The notes under the pieces are model-generated. The model did not search any database, was not told the DNA's origin, and saw only the letters and a list, made by a program, of their open reading frames with translations. Positions 1 through 8,440 of a stretch of DNA of 64,000 bases are shown piece after piece. The stretch is from JAPUEK01 sp963815355. GTDB lineage: Bacteria > Pseudomonadota > Alphaproteobacteria > Rhodobacterales > Rhodobacteraceae. How positions within the stretch are numbered: the stretch's first letter is position 1; each line of letters starts with the position of its first letter. The stretch lies in contig CAWFGJ010000009.1 in assembly GCA_963815355.1 (NCBI GenBank), positions 32,068 through 96,067 of the forward strand, in the 5' to 3' direction. The position numbers and the translations under genes are program-made.

Positions 1-1
1 C

Positions 2-2401
2 GCGCCGCAGGTTCTGGCCCAACCGGTCCCCCCGGTGACGCCACTGATCACCATGCCCGCTCAATCTGATCGGCAAACCGAGGCTCCGCGCCCCACTTTG
101 CTGGAGGCAGGCCCCGCCTCTGAAAGCGCTGTCGCCAAGCTGCAACGTCTGCGCGCGGCGCAGGATGCGGCCTCGGCCCCGGTGTATCTGGATGATCCCG
201 CGCCGCTTGCTGCCCGCACGGCTCCGGCCGCACAACCGGTCGCACAGCCGATGGATGAGGCTGAGGACATCCTGGCCGCCATCACAGCACAAACCGAAGC
301 CGCGGTGGCCGAAGCCGCAGTAGCCGAAGCCGCGGAGGCAGACGCCCAAAAGGCCGAAGCCGCCAAAGCGCAGGCTGAAGCCGGCAGAATCGATGCCGCA
401 AACCGCGCAGCCGCTGCCGCTGCCGAAACCGCCGCGCAAGACGCCCAGCGCGCCGCCGAGGCCCGCGCAGAAGAAGCCCGTGCGGAAGAAGCCCGTGCGG
501 AAGAAGCCCGTGCTGCCGAGATCCGTGCCGAAGAGGCCCGCTTGGAGGCGGCCCGCGCAGAGCAGGCCCGCATTGACGAAGCACAGGCCGAAATCGCCCG
601 CGCTGAGGCCGCAAAACTCGCAGCGGCCCATGCCATCAGCTACCGCTCTGACGATGCCTTTGACGATCTGGTCCCCGCCCCGGACTTCGACGACGATTTC
701 GCGGAAGCCGCTCCCGCTGCCGAATTGCCCGAAGACATGCCGGAAACTGCGCCCGAAGACTGGGCTGCCCAAGAACAGTCGCAAGCCGATCTTGCCGACC
801 TTGCCTTGCTGGACGGCATTTCCGATCAGGCTGCAATTGCAGAAACCTATGACGCGGCACCACCCGCCGATGCACCCGATGCTGAGGCTGATACCGCTGA
901 TTACAATGATGATTTCCTTGACGGCGACGCCTTCCTTGCAGCGCTCAACGATCCGCTGCCCGAGGACAGCGCGGTGTTTGGCACCAAAGACAGTGCCGAA
1001 GATGACGCCGCCATGCGGGCCAGCCTTGGCGCTTTGATCGACCCCGAAGGGCTCCGCGATGATGCGGAGGACGAAGCAGAAGATGCGGCGAGCGCACCTG
1101 TCGACAGCCTGTTTGCCGATGACGGCGAAGAGCCGGATCTGGAAACACGGGGCGACATGGGGGCAGATTCGCTGTTTGGCGATGATGCGGACGATGAGAC
1201 CGCCAGCGACGCCGCTGACGGCGCCTCGGACGACACGGCTGAAGACGCAGCAGACGAATCGGGCGCCTCAGGCCGGTTGCTTCGGGCGCGGGCACGGGTC
1301 ATCCGTATCCGTCGCGCCGATACATCGGAAGTTCCGGCCGATACGACCGAAGTTACCGATCAGCAAGATGCGCGCCCCGAACTGGCCCAAACCGACAGCC
1401 CGCACGCCGATTCGGTGCAGCACGCCCACAGCCTTCTGTCGCCCGAGGCCGAGGCCGCTTTGCAGGCCGAACTCGCCGCGTTGGAGGCCGAACTTGCGGA
1501 CCCCGCAGCCGTTGAGGCGGCCGAGGCAGCCGAAGCAAAACTAGATGCCGCCATTGACGCGGGTCTGACCGCCGCCCTTGGCACGCCCGCTGCCGGTCCT
1601 GCACCGACCGCGCATGAAGAGGCCAAGCTGCCCGACCCAAGCCGTGACGAAGATGCGGTGTCCCGCCTGATCGCGCGCACCAATTCGGCAATGGATGGCG
1701 AAGATTCGCGCCGCCGCCACTCGGCGATCGCACATCTCAAGGCCGCCGTTGCAGCGACCCAGGCCGAACGTCAGTTGAACGGTGGTGCCGCCGATGCCTC
1801 TGGCGCGCAGCGCATGGACCCCTACCGTGACGATCTGGAGCGCGTCGTGCGCCCCCGTCGCCCCGTTTCGGGCGATCAGGGAGAGCGCCCCTCGCCCCTG
1901 GTTCTGGTGTCCGAACAGCGTATTGATCGCCCGCGCCCCGCCCCCTTGCCCGAGGCGGCCCGGCCCGCAACCGCGGCCAATTCCGGCCCCGTCCAGCCCG
2001 TACGCCCGCGCCGCGTGGCCAGCAGCCTTGCCTTGCAGACCCAGTTGGTCGAAGAGGCCGAAGAGGAAGCGATCAGCGCCGCCGATGCCGTGAACCTGTT
2101 CTCGGACGCGCAAGGCTTTGAAGACTTTGCCGAACGTCTGGGCGCAACCCAGCTTCCCGACCTGCTCGAGGCCGCTGCCGTCTACTGCGCCCATGTGCTG
2201 CACCGCACCGAATTCTCGCGCCCGCTGGTGATGGCACAGGTCAGCGCCGTTCCCGTCGGCGCCTCGCTGTCGCGCGAAGATTGCCTGCGCAGCTTTGGCA
2301 CCCTGTTGCGCCAAGGCCGCATTACGAAATTGCAACGCGGTCAGTTTGCATTGACCGAGCGTTCGCCCTATCTGGCGGAAGCGAAAAAGATCGCGGGCTG
2401 A
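2..2401 (+). CDS. Ala/Glu-rich protein of unknown function, 5' end outside window
   Basis: The frame is open from base 2, so the true start probably lies before the window; the first in-window start is GTG at 35. The first three quarters are low-complexity, dominated by Ala, Glu, Asp and Arg. A charged stretch with EEARA repeats at about residues 140-185 is probably coiled coil. Acidic segments and Pro/Arg-rich parts follow. Only the last ~110 residues look globular (from about NLFSDAQGFEDFAERLGA to the end). No enzyme motif or membrane segment is seen. Related long proteins with a conserved C-terminal domain are usually annotated hypothetical in Rhodobacteraceae. A hairpin follows the stop. 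I do not know its function. Confidence 0.8.
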   Translation, partial: APQVLAQPVPPVTPLITMPAQSDRQTEAPRPTLLEAGPASESAVAKLQRLRAAQDAASAPVYLDDPAPLAARTAPAAQPVAQPMDEAEDILAAITAQTEAAVAEAAVAEAAEADAQKAEAAKAQAEAGRIDAANRAAAAAAETAAQDAQRAAEARAEEARAEEARAEEARAAEIRAEEARLEAARAEQARIDEAQAEIARAEAAKLAAAHAISYRSDDAFDDLVPAPDFDDDFAEAAPAAELPEDMPETAPEDWAAQEQSQADLADLALLDGISDQAAIAETYDAAPPADAPDAEADTADYNDDFLDGDAFLAALNDPLPEDSAVFGTKDSAEDDAAMRASLGALIDPEGLRDDAEDEAEDAASAPVDSLFADDGEEPDLETRGDMGADSLFGDDADDETASDAADGASDDTAEDAADESGASGRLLRARARVIRIRRADTSEVPADTTEVTDQQDARPELAQTDSPHADSVQHAHSLLSPEAEAALQAELAALEAELADPAAVEAAEAAEAKLDAAIDAGLTAALGTPAAGPAPTAHEEAKLPDPSRDEDAVSRLIARTNSAMDGEDSRRRHSAIAHLKAAVAATQAERQLNGGAADASGAQRMDPYRDDLERVVRPRRPVSGDQGERPSPLVLVSEQRIDRPRPAPLPEAARPATAANSGPVQPVRPRRVASSLALQTQLVEEAEEEAISAADAVNLFSDAQGFEDFAERLGATQLPDLLEAAAVYCAHVLHRTEFSRPLVMAQVSAVPVGASLSREDCLRSFGTLLRQGRITKLQRGQFALTERSPYLAEAKKIAG
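467..511 (+). repeat. 15-bp tandem repeat, three units, in coding sequence
   Basis: Three near-identical copies of GCGGAAGAAGCCCGT (the first differs by one base) encode repeated AEEAR units in the coiled-coil-like part of the first gene. Slippage here would change the length of the charged helix without shifting frame. Confidence 0.85.
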
Positions 2402-2423
2402 GGCTGCCACTCAACCCGATGTC

Positions 2424-2452
2424 CGGGCGGGCGCCGAAAGGTGGCCCGCCCG
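2424..2452 (+). terminator. Hairpin after the Ala/Glu-rich gene
   Basis: CGGGCGGGC (2424-2432) pairs perfectly with GCCCGCCCG (2444-2452), followed by TTGATTTT. It lies 23 bases after the stop of the upstream gene, before the convergent DUF2842 gene. The T-run is imperfect, so termination is likely but not certain. Confidence 0.55.
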
Positions 2453-2525
2453 TTGATTTTGTGAACGCGGTTTTTGAACGGCAATGCCGATCACTGATCG
2501 TGCGTCGCCGCCGGATAGACAGCGC

Positions 2526-2753
2526 CTATTGATCAGAGGGCGCGTCCGGGTCCACTTGGCCGATACCCTTGAACACCGCCTTGAAGGGCAGCGCCCACAC
2601 CAGACCAAGCCCCAGATAGACCGCCAGTTCCGCCCAGATCGGCGGGCGGTCCAGCCAGCCGACCACCGTGACCGCGACCACGATGTAGGCAGGCAAGCCC
2701 ACAAGCAAAATCAACAAAGACAGCCGCTTGCGGGTTTTATAGGACAGGGCCAT
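2526..2753 (-). CDS. DUF2842 small membrane protein
   Basis: 75 aa with two hydrophobic segments, about residues 11-31 and 40-60, separated by WLDRPPIW. Length and pattern fit DUF2842, a small integral-membrane family of unknown function in alphaproteobacteria. It starts three bases after the purA stop on the same strand, so it is probably the second gene of a purA transcript. The C-terminus is acidic and proline-rich. The family call is from recognition of sequence style, not from a search. Confidence 0.8.
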   Translation of the reverse strand: MALSYKTRKRLSLLILLVGLPAYIVVAVTVVGWLDRPPIWAELAVYLGLGLVWALPFKAVFKGIGQVDPDAPSDQ

Positions 2754-2756
2754 GGG

Positions 2757-4049
2757 TCAATCCGCGAAGGGGTCGGTGACAAGGATGGTGTCGTCGCGTT
2801 CCGGGCTGGTGGACAGCAGGGCCACCGGGCATTGGATCAACTCTTCGATCCGGCGGACGTATTTGATCGCAGCCCCCGGCAGTTGCGCCCAAGACCGCGC
2901 CCCAGCCGTCGAATCGGACCAGCCTTCCATTTCCTCATAGATCGGCGTGCAACGCGCCTGCTGATCGGCGGCGGTGGGCAAATAGTCCAGCCGTTTGCCG
3001 TCCAGCTCATAGCCGACGCAGATCTTCAGCGTCTTGAACCCGTCGAGCACATCCAACTTGGTCAAGGCGATGCCCGACACGCCCGAGGTGGCGCAGGTCT
3101 GGCGCACCAGCACCGCGTCAAACCAGCCACAGCGCCGCTTGCGCCCGGTAACGGTGCCGAATTCATGGCCCCGCTCACCCAGACGCTCGCCATCGGCGTC
3201 TTTCAGCTCGGCCGGGAACGGACCTTCGCCGACGCGGGTGGTATAGGCCTTGACGATGCCCAGCACGAAATCGATCGCCGTCGGCCCAAGACCCACACCC
3301 GTCGCCGCCTGCCCTGCAATCACGTTGGACGAGGTGACAAAGGGGTAGGTGCCAAAGTCGATGTCCAGCAGAGCGCCCTGAGCGCCCTCAAACAGGATGC
3401 GTTTTCCTGCACGGCGCGCCTCGGTCATCACTTTCCAGACGGGTGAGGCATAGGGCAGCACTTGCGGGGCAATCTCATGCAACAGCGCCAGCAGGGCGGC
3501 GCGGTCTACAGGCTCCATCCCCAAACCACGGCGCAGCGCGTCGTGGTGGGCCAAAAGCCGGTCCACACGCAGCTCCAACGTGGCCGCATCGCCCAGATCC
3601 GCCACCCGGATCGCCCGACGACCGACCTTATCTTCATAGGCCGGACCGATGCCGCGCCCGGTGGTGCCAATCTTGGCCACCCCGACCGAGCCTTCGCGCG
3701 CCCGGTCCAATTCGCCATGCAGCGGCAGGATCAGCGGGGCGTTTTCGGCGACCAGCAGGTTCTCGGGGGAAATATCCACCCCCTGCCCGCGCAGCTTTTC
3801 GATTTCAGAGATCAGATGCCACGGGTCCAGCACCACACCATTGCCAATGACCGACAGCTTGCCTCCGCGCACGATGCCGGAGGGCAACAGGCTAAGCTTA
3901 TAGACCTTGCCGTCAATGACCAGCGTATGCCCGGCGTTATGACCGCCTTGAAAACGCGCGATCACGTCGGCCCGCTCAGAGAGCCAGTCGACGATTTTTC
4001 CCTTTCCTTCGTCGCCCCATTGGGCGCCGACGACGACGACATTGGCCAT
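2757..4049 (-). CDS. purA: Adenylosuccinate synthetase
   Basis: 430 aa. It joins IMP and aspartate using GTP, the first committed step of AMP synthesis, in the cytoplasm. The N-terminus carries the glycine-rich loop GDEGKGK at residues 12-18. D13 and H41 match the catalytic pair of the E. coli enzyme. The frame stays open upstream to about 4214, but the family starts at MANVVVVGAQWGDEGK, so ATG at 4049 is chosen; GGATCTGCC precedes it. The DUF2842 gene follows directly. Confidence 0.97.
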   Translation of the reverse strand: MANVVVVGAQWGDEGKGKIVDWLSERADVIARFQGGHNAGHTLVIDGKVYKLSLLPSGIVRGGKLSVIGNGVVLDPWHLISEIEKLRGQGVDISPENLLVAENAPLILPLHGELDRAREGSVGVAKIGTTGRGIGPAYEDKVGRRAIRVADLGDAATLELRVDRLLAHHDALRRGLGMEPVDRAALLALLHEIAPQVLPYASPVWKVMTEARRAGKRILFEGAQGALLDIDFGTYPFVTSSNVIAGQAATGVGLGPTAIDFVLGIVKAYTTRVGEGPFPAELKDADGERLGERGHEFGTVTGRKRRCGWFDAVLVRQTCATSGVSGIALTKLDVLDGFKTLKICVGYELDGKRLDYLPTAADQQARCTPIYEEMEGWSDSTAGARSWAQLPGAAIKYVRRIEELIQCPVALLSTSPERDDTILVTDPFAD

Positions 4050-4304
4050 GGCAGATCCTTGCGGTTGGAAAAAACCGACTGACCTATAGCGACCCCAGCG
4101 CCGGGGGGAAACCGCTAAATCACCCCTGCGACGCCGGAACGGGTAATCGGGCCACCGATGCCCGCCGGCGCGGCCCCCGCCCCTCCCTTCAGGACGGCCC
4201 AAATTGCGCGACACCAGCCGATGATTCGCAGCACAAGGGGACCGGGCTGGACAGAGCCTGCGCGCTCAGGCATCCCTTAGGCCTTGGAAGAGGGGGAGCG
4301 TCTG

Positions 4305-4700
4305 ATGGGGATCATCCTGCGGTGGTTCGGGGCCTTTGTGCTGATCTCGACCACCTATAACCCGACCTCGTGGAATTTCGTCCGCTGGGCCGAGGCGAAC
4401 TGGTCGGGGCAAATGCCGCTGACGGTGCTGTTCGGGCTGCTGCTTGCGGTGGCTTATCTGGTCTATATCCGCGCGACGCTGCATTCGATCGGCGCGTTCG
4501 GCATCGTGATGGTTGCAGCCATCGTGGGGGCGCTGATCTGGGTCGGGATAGATTATGGAGTGCTGACGCTGCAAAATCCGTCGCTGAACCTGTGGCTGGG
4601 GATTTTTGCGCTGTCGGTGGTTTTGGGAATCGGCCTGTCGTGGAGCATTCTGCGCCAGCAACTGTCAGGCCAGGCAACGGTGGATGAAACGGATGGCTGA
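4305..4700 (+). CDS. Small integral membrane protein, DUF6524-like
   Basis: 131 aa starting MGIILRWFGAF. Four hydrophobic helices are visible, roughly at residues 4-20, 38-56, 64-82 and 95-115, and a polar C-terminal tail follows. The motif TYNPTSWNFVRWA after the first helix fits DUF6524, a family without known function. AGAGGGGGAG upstream is a good ribosome site for ATG at 4305. The gene overlaps the following VOC gene by 8 bases, which suggests translational coupling. The family name is from memory. Confidence 0.75.
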   Translation: MGIILRWFGAFVLISTTYNPTSWNFVRWAEANWSGQMPLTVLFGLLLAVAYLVYIRATLHSIGAFGIVMVAAIVGALIWVGIDYGVLTLQNPSLNLWLGIFALSVVLGIGLSWSILRQQLSGQATVDETDG

Positions 4701-5079
4701 CATGTTCTTGTATATCACGCTGGGCACCAATGACGTGGCACGTGCCAAACGGTTCTATGACGCGGTGATGCCGGTGCTGGGCCATGTGCTGCGCACCAGC
4801 GTCGAAGACGAAGTTGGCTATGGCCAGCCCGCCCCCGCCCGCACCACCCTGTGGATCACACGTCCCTTTGATGGGGCCGCAGCCAATGTCGGCAACGGCT
4901 CTATGCCCGCCTTTGCCGCGAGCAGCCGCGCGCAGGTCGACGCGTTTCACGCCGCCGCCCTTGCCGCGGGCGGCACCGATGAAGGCGCGCCCGGTCTGCG
5001 GCCTTATGGCGACAGCTTTTACGCCTGCTATGTGCGCGACCCGGATGGCAACAAACTGTCGGCGGTCTGCGAGGGGTAA
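4693..5079 (+). CDS. VOC-family (glyoxalase/dioxygenase fold) protein
   Basis: 128 aa, a single vicinal-oxygen-chelate domain. It begins ADMFLYITLGTNDVARAKRFYDAVMPVLGH and ends with YACYVRDPDGNKLSAVCEG, the typical last beta strand with a DPDGNK turn. Such proteins bind a divalent metal and act on small molecules or bind antibiotics; the substrate cannot be read from sequence. ATG at 4693 overlaps the preceding stop; ATG at 4702 is the alternative. Confidence 0.85.
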   Translation: MADMFLYITLGTNDVARAKRFYDAVMPVLGHVLRTSVEDEVGYGQPAPARTTLWITRPFDGAAANVGNGSMPAFAASSRAQVDAFHAAALAAGGTDEGAPGLRPYGDSFYACYVRDPDGNKLSAVCEG

Positions 5080-5086
5080 GGGCGGA

Positions 5087-5118
5087 GCCTCCGGCGGGAG
5101 TATTTGGGCCAAGATGAA
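5087..5118 (+). repeat. Dispersed intergenic repeat, copy 1
   Basis: GCCTCCGGCGGGAGTATTTG followed by GGCCAAGATGAAG, eight bases after the VOC gene stop. The core GCCTCCGGCGGGGATATTT recurs at 9491-9516 (other strand) and 10436-10465, each time just downstream of or between genes. Confidence 0.7.
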
Positions 5119-5275
5119 GCCGGGCCGTTTCGGGCCTGAGGGGGCGGGGGTGTTGCGGTGCGGCAGCGCAGGATGCGGCCCTTGCTGACGGCTTGGAGGC
5201 AAAACCGCCCGAAGGGGTTGCGCCGCCCCTGCCATCCGCCTAGATAGGCGCGTCAGCACCTAAAGGCCCTGCCCC

Positions 5276-5638
5276 ATGGAAAACGTCGTCCTCACCATCC
5301 ACCTGATCCTTGCCCTGCTTTTGATCGGGGTGGTGCTTTTGCAGCGGTCCGAAGGTGGCGGCCTGATGAGCGGCGGCGGCGCGATGTCTGCACGCGGGAC
5401 CGCAACGGCTTTGGGCAAGTTGACCTGGATCTTTGCGGCGGGCTTTATTGCCACCTCAATCACGCTGACCATATTGGCCAGCCAGCGCGCGGACAGCGGT
5501 TCGGTTGCCGATCAGATCGGTGTCACGAACACGGCCCCGGCGGCTCCGGCCACAGAGGGCGGCCTGCCCACGGGCAGCGAATTGCTGCCCCCGGTCAGCA
5601 CCGATGCCCCGGCAACCCCGCCTGCTGCGGAAAACTGA
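5276..5638 (+). CDS. secG: Preprotein translocase subunit SecG
   Basis: 120 aa. This small inner-membrane subunit of SecYEG assists SecA-driven protein export. Two transmembrane helices are visible (about 3-22 and 48-70) around the conserved cytoplasmic loop LLQRSEGGGLMSGGG. The C-terminal 45 residues are Ala/Pro/Thr-rich and acidic, a common alphaproteobacterial extension. It stands alone, 147 bases upstream of pyrG. Confidence 0.95.
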   Translation: MENVVLTIHLILALLLIGVVLLQRSEGGGLMSGGGAMSARGTATALGKLTWIFAAGFIATSITLTILASQRADSGSVADQIGVTNTAPAAPATEGGLPTGSELLPPVSTDAPATPPAAEN

Positions 5639-5785
5639 TACTATCCTTTGTCTACCTTAACCGAACGGCGACAGCATCTTGCGGTCTGGTTGCGCTATGA
5701 CCAATCCTGGACTATAGATCAAATCCCGTGATGCAGCGATTCCCGCGACCCGAATCGCCGCCCTGAAACCAGCACGGGAGTCCCC

Positions 5786-7429
5786 ATGGCACGCTATATT
5801 TTCATCACCGGCGGCGTGGTGTCCTCGCTTGGCAAAGGTCTGGCCTCGGCGGCCCTTGGGGCGTTGTTGCAGGCGCGCGGCTATACGGTGCGTTTGCGCA
5901 AGCTGGACCCCTATCTGAACGTCGATCCGGGCACGATGAGCCCGTTTGAGCATGGCGAGGTCTTTGTGACCGATGACGGGGCCGAGACCGATCTGGACCT
6001 TGGCCATTATGAGCGTTTCACCGGGGTATCCGCGCGGCAGACCGACAGCATTTCCTCGGGCCGGATCTATTCCAACGTGCTGGAGAAAGAGCGCCGCGGC
6101 GACTATCTGGGCAAGACCATTCAGGTGATCCCGCACGTCACCAATGAGATCAAGAACTTCCTGCGCATCGGCGAGGATGAGGTCGATTTCATGCTGTGTG
6201 AGATCGGCGGCACCGTTGGCGATATCGAGGGCCTGCCTTTCTTCGAAGCCATCCGTCAGTTCATCCACGAACGTCCCCGTGGCCAGTCGATCCTGATGCA
6301 CCTGACGCTCTTGCCCTATCTGGCCGCCTCGGGTGAGCTGAAGACCAAGCCCACGCAGCATTCGGTCAAGGAGCTGCAATCCATCGGTCTGGCCCCGGAT
6401 GTGCTGGTCTGCCGTTCCGAACATCCGATCCCGGAAAAGGAACGCGAGAAGATCGCGCTGTTCTGCAACGTGCGCAAAGAGCATGTCGTGGCCGCCTATG
6501 ACCTGAAGACCATCTATCAGGCACCGCTGGCCTATCACGGCGCCGGGCTGGATCAGGCCGTGCTGGATTGTTTTGGCATCTCGCCCGCACCGAAACCCAA
6601 CCTTGACCGCTGGACCGATGTGATGGACCGGCTGACCCATGCCGAAGGCGTGGTGCGGGTGGCGATCGTCGGCAAATACACCCAGCTGGAAGACGCCTAC
6701 AAATCCATCGCCGAGGCGCTGACCCATGGCGGCATGGCCAACCGCACCCGTGTGAAGGCCGAATGGATCGACGCCGAGATCTTTGAGCGCGAAGACCCCG
6801 CCCCCTATCTGGAAAACTTCCACGCCATCCTCGTCCCCGGCGGCTTTGGCGAGCGCGGCACCGAAGGCAAGATCAAGGCCGCGCAATTCGCCCGCGAAAA
6901 GAAGATCCCCTATCTGGGCATCTGCCTCGGCATGCAAATGGCCGTCATCGAGGCCTCGCGCAACCTTGCGGGCGTGACCGATGCGGGGTCCGAGGAATTC
7001 GACCATGAGGCGGGCGGCAAGCGCTTTACCCCCGTGGTCTATCACCTCAAGGAATGGGTGCAGGGCAACCATGTGGTCGCGCGCAAGCTGGGCGACGACA
7101 AGGGCGGCACCATGCGTCTGGGCGCCTATACTGCAAACCTGACGCCCGGCTCTCGGGTTGCGGGGGTCTACGGGGCCACCACGATCGAGGAACGCCACCG
7201 CCACCGCTATGAGGTGGACATCCGCTATCGTGAGCAGTTGGAGGCTTGCGGTCTGCAGTTCTCGGGCATGAGCCCGGACGGCAAGCTGCCCGAGATCGTC
7301 GAGGTCAAAGACCACCCCTGGTTCATCGGCGTCCAGTTCCACCCGGAACTGAAATCCAAACCCTTCGCCCCGCACCCGCTGTTTGCCGATTTCGTGCGGG
7401 CGGCGAAAGAGGTTGAGCGGCTGGTTTAA
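5786..7429 (+). CDS. pyrG: CTP synthase
   Basis: 547 aa. It converts UTP to CTP with ATP and glutamine. The N-terminal amidoligase domain (about 1-265) starts with the signature GGVVSSLGKG. The C-terminal class I glutaminase domain has the nucleophile C380 in GICLGMQ and the His-Glu end motif FHPEL. Length matches the family (~545). A long open frame on the opposite strand is only a shadow of this gene. Confidence 0.98.
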   Translation: MARYIFITGGVVSSLGKGLASAALGALLQARGYTVRLRKLDPYLNVDPGTMSPFEHGEVFVTDDGAETDLDLGHYERFTGVSARQTDSISSGRIYSNVLEKERRGDYLGKTIQVIPHVTNEIKNFLRIGEDEVDFMLCEIGGTVGDIEGLPFFEAIRQFIHERPRGQSILMHLTLLPYLAASGELKTKPTQHSVKELQSIGLAPDVLVCRSEHPIPEKEREKIALFCNVRKEHVVAAYDLKTIYQAPLAYHGAGLDQAVLDCFGISPAPKPNLDRWTDVMDRLTHAEGVVRVAIVGKYTQLEDAYKSIAEALTHGGMANRTRVKAEWIDAEIFEREDPAPYLENFHAILVPGGFGERGTEGKIKAAQFAREKKIPYLGICLGMQMAVIEASRNLAGVTDAGSEEFDHEAGGKRFTPVVYHLKEWVQGNHVVARKLGDDKGGTMRLGAYTANLTPGSRVAGVYGATTIEERHRHRYEVDIRYREQLEACGLQFSGMSPDGKLPEIVEVKDHPWFIGVQFHPELKSKPFAPHPLFADFVRAAKEVERLV

Positions 7430-7695
7430 GGGGGGGCTCTTGGGCCAACGCCTCATGGCGCGGGGCTTCGCCCGTCAGGTCGCAGAATTCAAGGTTCGTG
7501 TTGCTGTCCTGAACGGCTTCAGCGCGCTCGGCATCCCTGTCACAAAGGTCACGGGATAGGTCTGACCGGGCGAAGCGGAAGTCGTTGCGTCAGCCGATTT
7601 GCGCGACAGAGCCCCCTCTTCCCCCAAGGAAGATCAAAAGAAGATCGACGCAAGACGCCGTCTTCCCCCTTCTTGCCACCGTGCGGCCCGTTCAT
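7430..7695. other. Intergenic stretch between pyrG and efp
   Basis: This is most of a 331-base gap between convergent pyrG and efp. It has no credible reading frame, RNA gene or promoter that I can see. The only recognisable element is the terminator hairpin at its right end. Confidence 0.5.
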
Positions 7696-7731
7696 AAAAC
7701 ACCCCCGGCCCATCCGGACCGGGGGTGTTTT
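7696..7731. terminator. Bidirectional rho-independent terminator between pyrG and efp
   Basis: AAAACACCCCCGG (7696-7708) pairs perfectly with CCGGGGGTGTTTT (7719-7731), a 13-bp stem with A/T tails on both strands. It lies 29 bases past the efp stop and can also end readthrough from pyrG. Confidence 0.9.
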
Positions 7732-7760
7732 CAACCCGAACTCAGCTGCGGCCAAAGACC

Positions 7761-8327
7761 TTAGTCCTTGGCGCGTTCCACATAGGAATAGTCTTCGGTG
7801 TTAATCACGATCCGGGTGCCTGCGCCGATATGCGGCGGCACCAGAACGCGGATGCCGTTGGAACAAATCGCGGGCTTGTAGGACGACGAGGCGGTCTGGC
7901 CCTTGGTCACAGGCTCAGTCTCGGTGATCTCGACAACCACGCGCTGCGGCAGCTCAATGGCGATGCAAACGCCCTCAAAGGTGCGCAGGTAAACCTTGAT
8001 CCCGTCTTCCAGAAACACCTTGTCGTCGCCGATCACGTCTGGCGACACGGCGATCTGTTCGTAGGTTTCGGGGTTCATGAAATGATAGCCTTCGCCGTCG
8101 TCATAGAGGAAATCATATTCCCGCTCATCGACGGTGGCTTTCTCCACCATCTCCGTGGTGCGCCAGCGTTCCGACACTTTCACCCCGTCCGAGATGCGGC
8201 GCATGTCGACGGTGGTGGTGGGCGTGCCCTTGCCGGGGTGGAAGTTTTCGGCCTTCAGAACGGCGTAAAGCTTGCCGTCCATCTCGACCACATTTCCTTT
8301 GCGCAAGGATGAGGCGATGACTTTCAC
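7761..8327 (-). CDS. efp: Elongation factor P
   Basis: 188 aa with three beta-barrel domains. It binds between the P and E sites and relieves ribosome stalling at polyproline. The modified loop reads NFHPGKG with K33 at its tip, the position that EpmA lysylates. The family start KVIASSLRKGN identifies GTG at 8325-8327, preceded by GAAGGA; upstream open frame to 8492 is not part of the gene. The gene is divergent from epmA, so modifier and target share a promoter region. Confidence 0.96.
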   Translation of the reverse strand: MKVIASSLRKGNVVEMDGKLYAVLKAENFHPGKGTPTTTVDMRRISDGVKVSERWRTTEMVEKATVDEREYDFLYDDGEGYHFMNPETYEQIAVSPDVIGDDKVFLEDGIKVYLRTFEGVCIAIELPQRVVVEITETEPVTKGQTASSSYKPAICSNGIRVLVPPHIGAGTRIVINTEDYSYVERAKD

Positions 8328-8440
8328 GGGGTATTCCTTCGTACGTTGCTTGTGCAGGGACGGCCCCTGTCCTAGAGGAGCCCGGCGTATCGTTGACGCC
8401 CTTAACGCATCCGCAGGGAAATCTCCAGATGGAAGCCGCC

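Noticed and set aside
1541..2410. 289-codon minus-strand frame over the Ala/Glu-rich gene
   Set aside because: Antisense and compositionally a mirror of the real gene. I found no start signal or domain.
2484..3446. 320-codon plus-strand frame over purA and the DUF2842 gene
   Set aside because: Antisense to purA with no recognisable domain; a shadow of high-GC coding sequence.
4050..4304. Long N-terminal extension of purA to 4214
   Set aside because: The extension is Arg/Gly-rich with no similarity to the family, and the known start MANVVVVGAQWGDEGK follows it.
5657..7456. 599-codon open frame on the minus strand over pyrG
   Set aside because: It is antisense to an unmistakable CTP synthase, has no family motif, and its residue pattern mirrors the GC-rich codon structure of pyrG.
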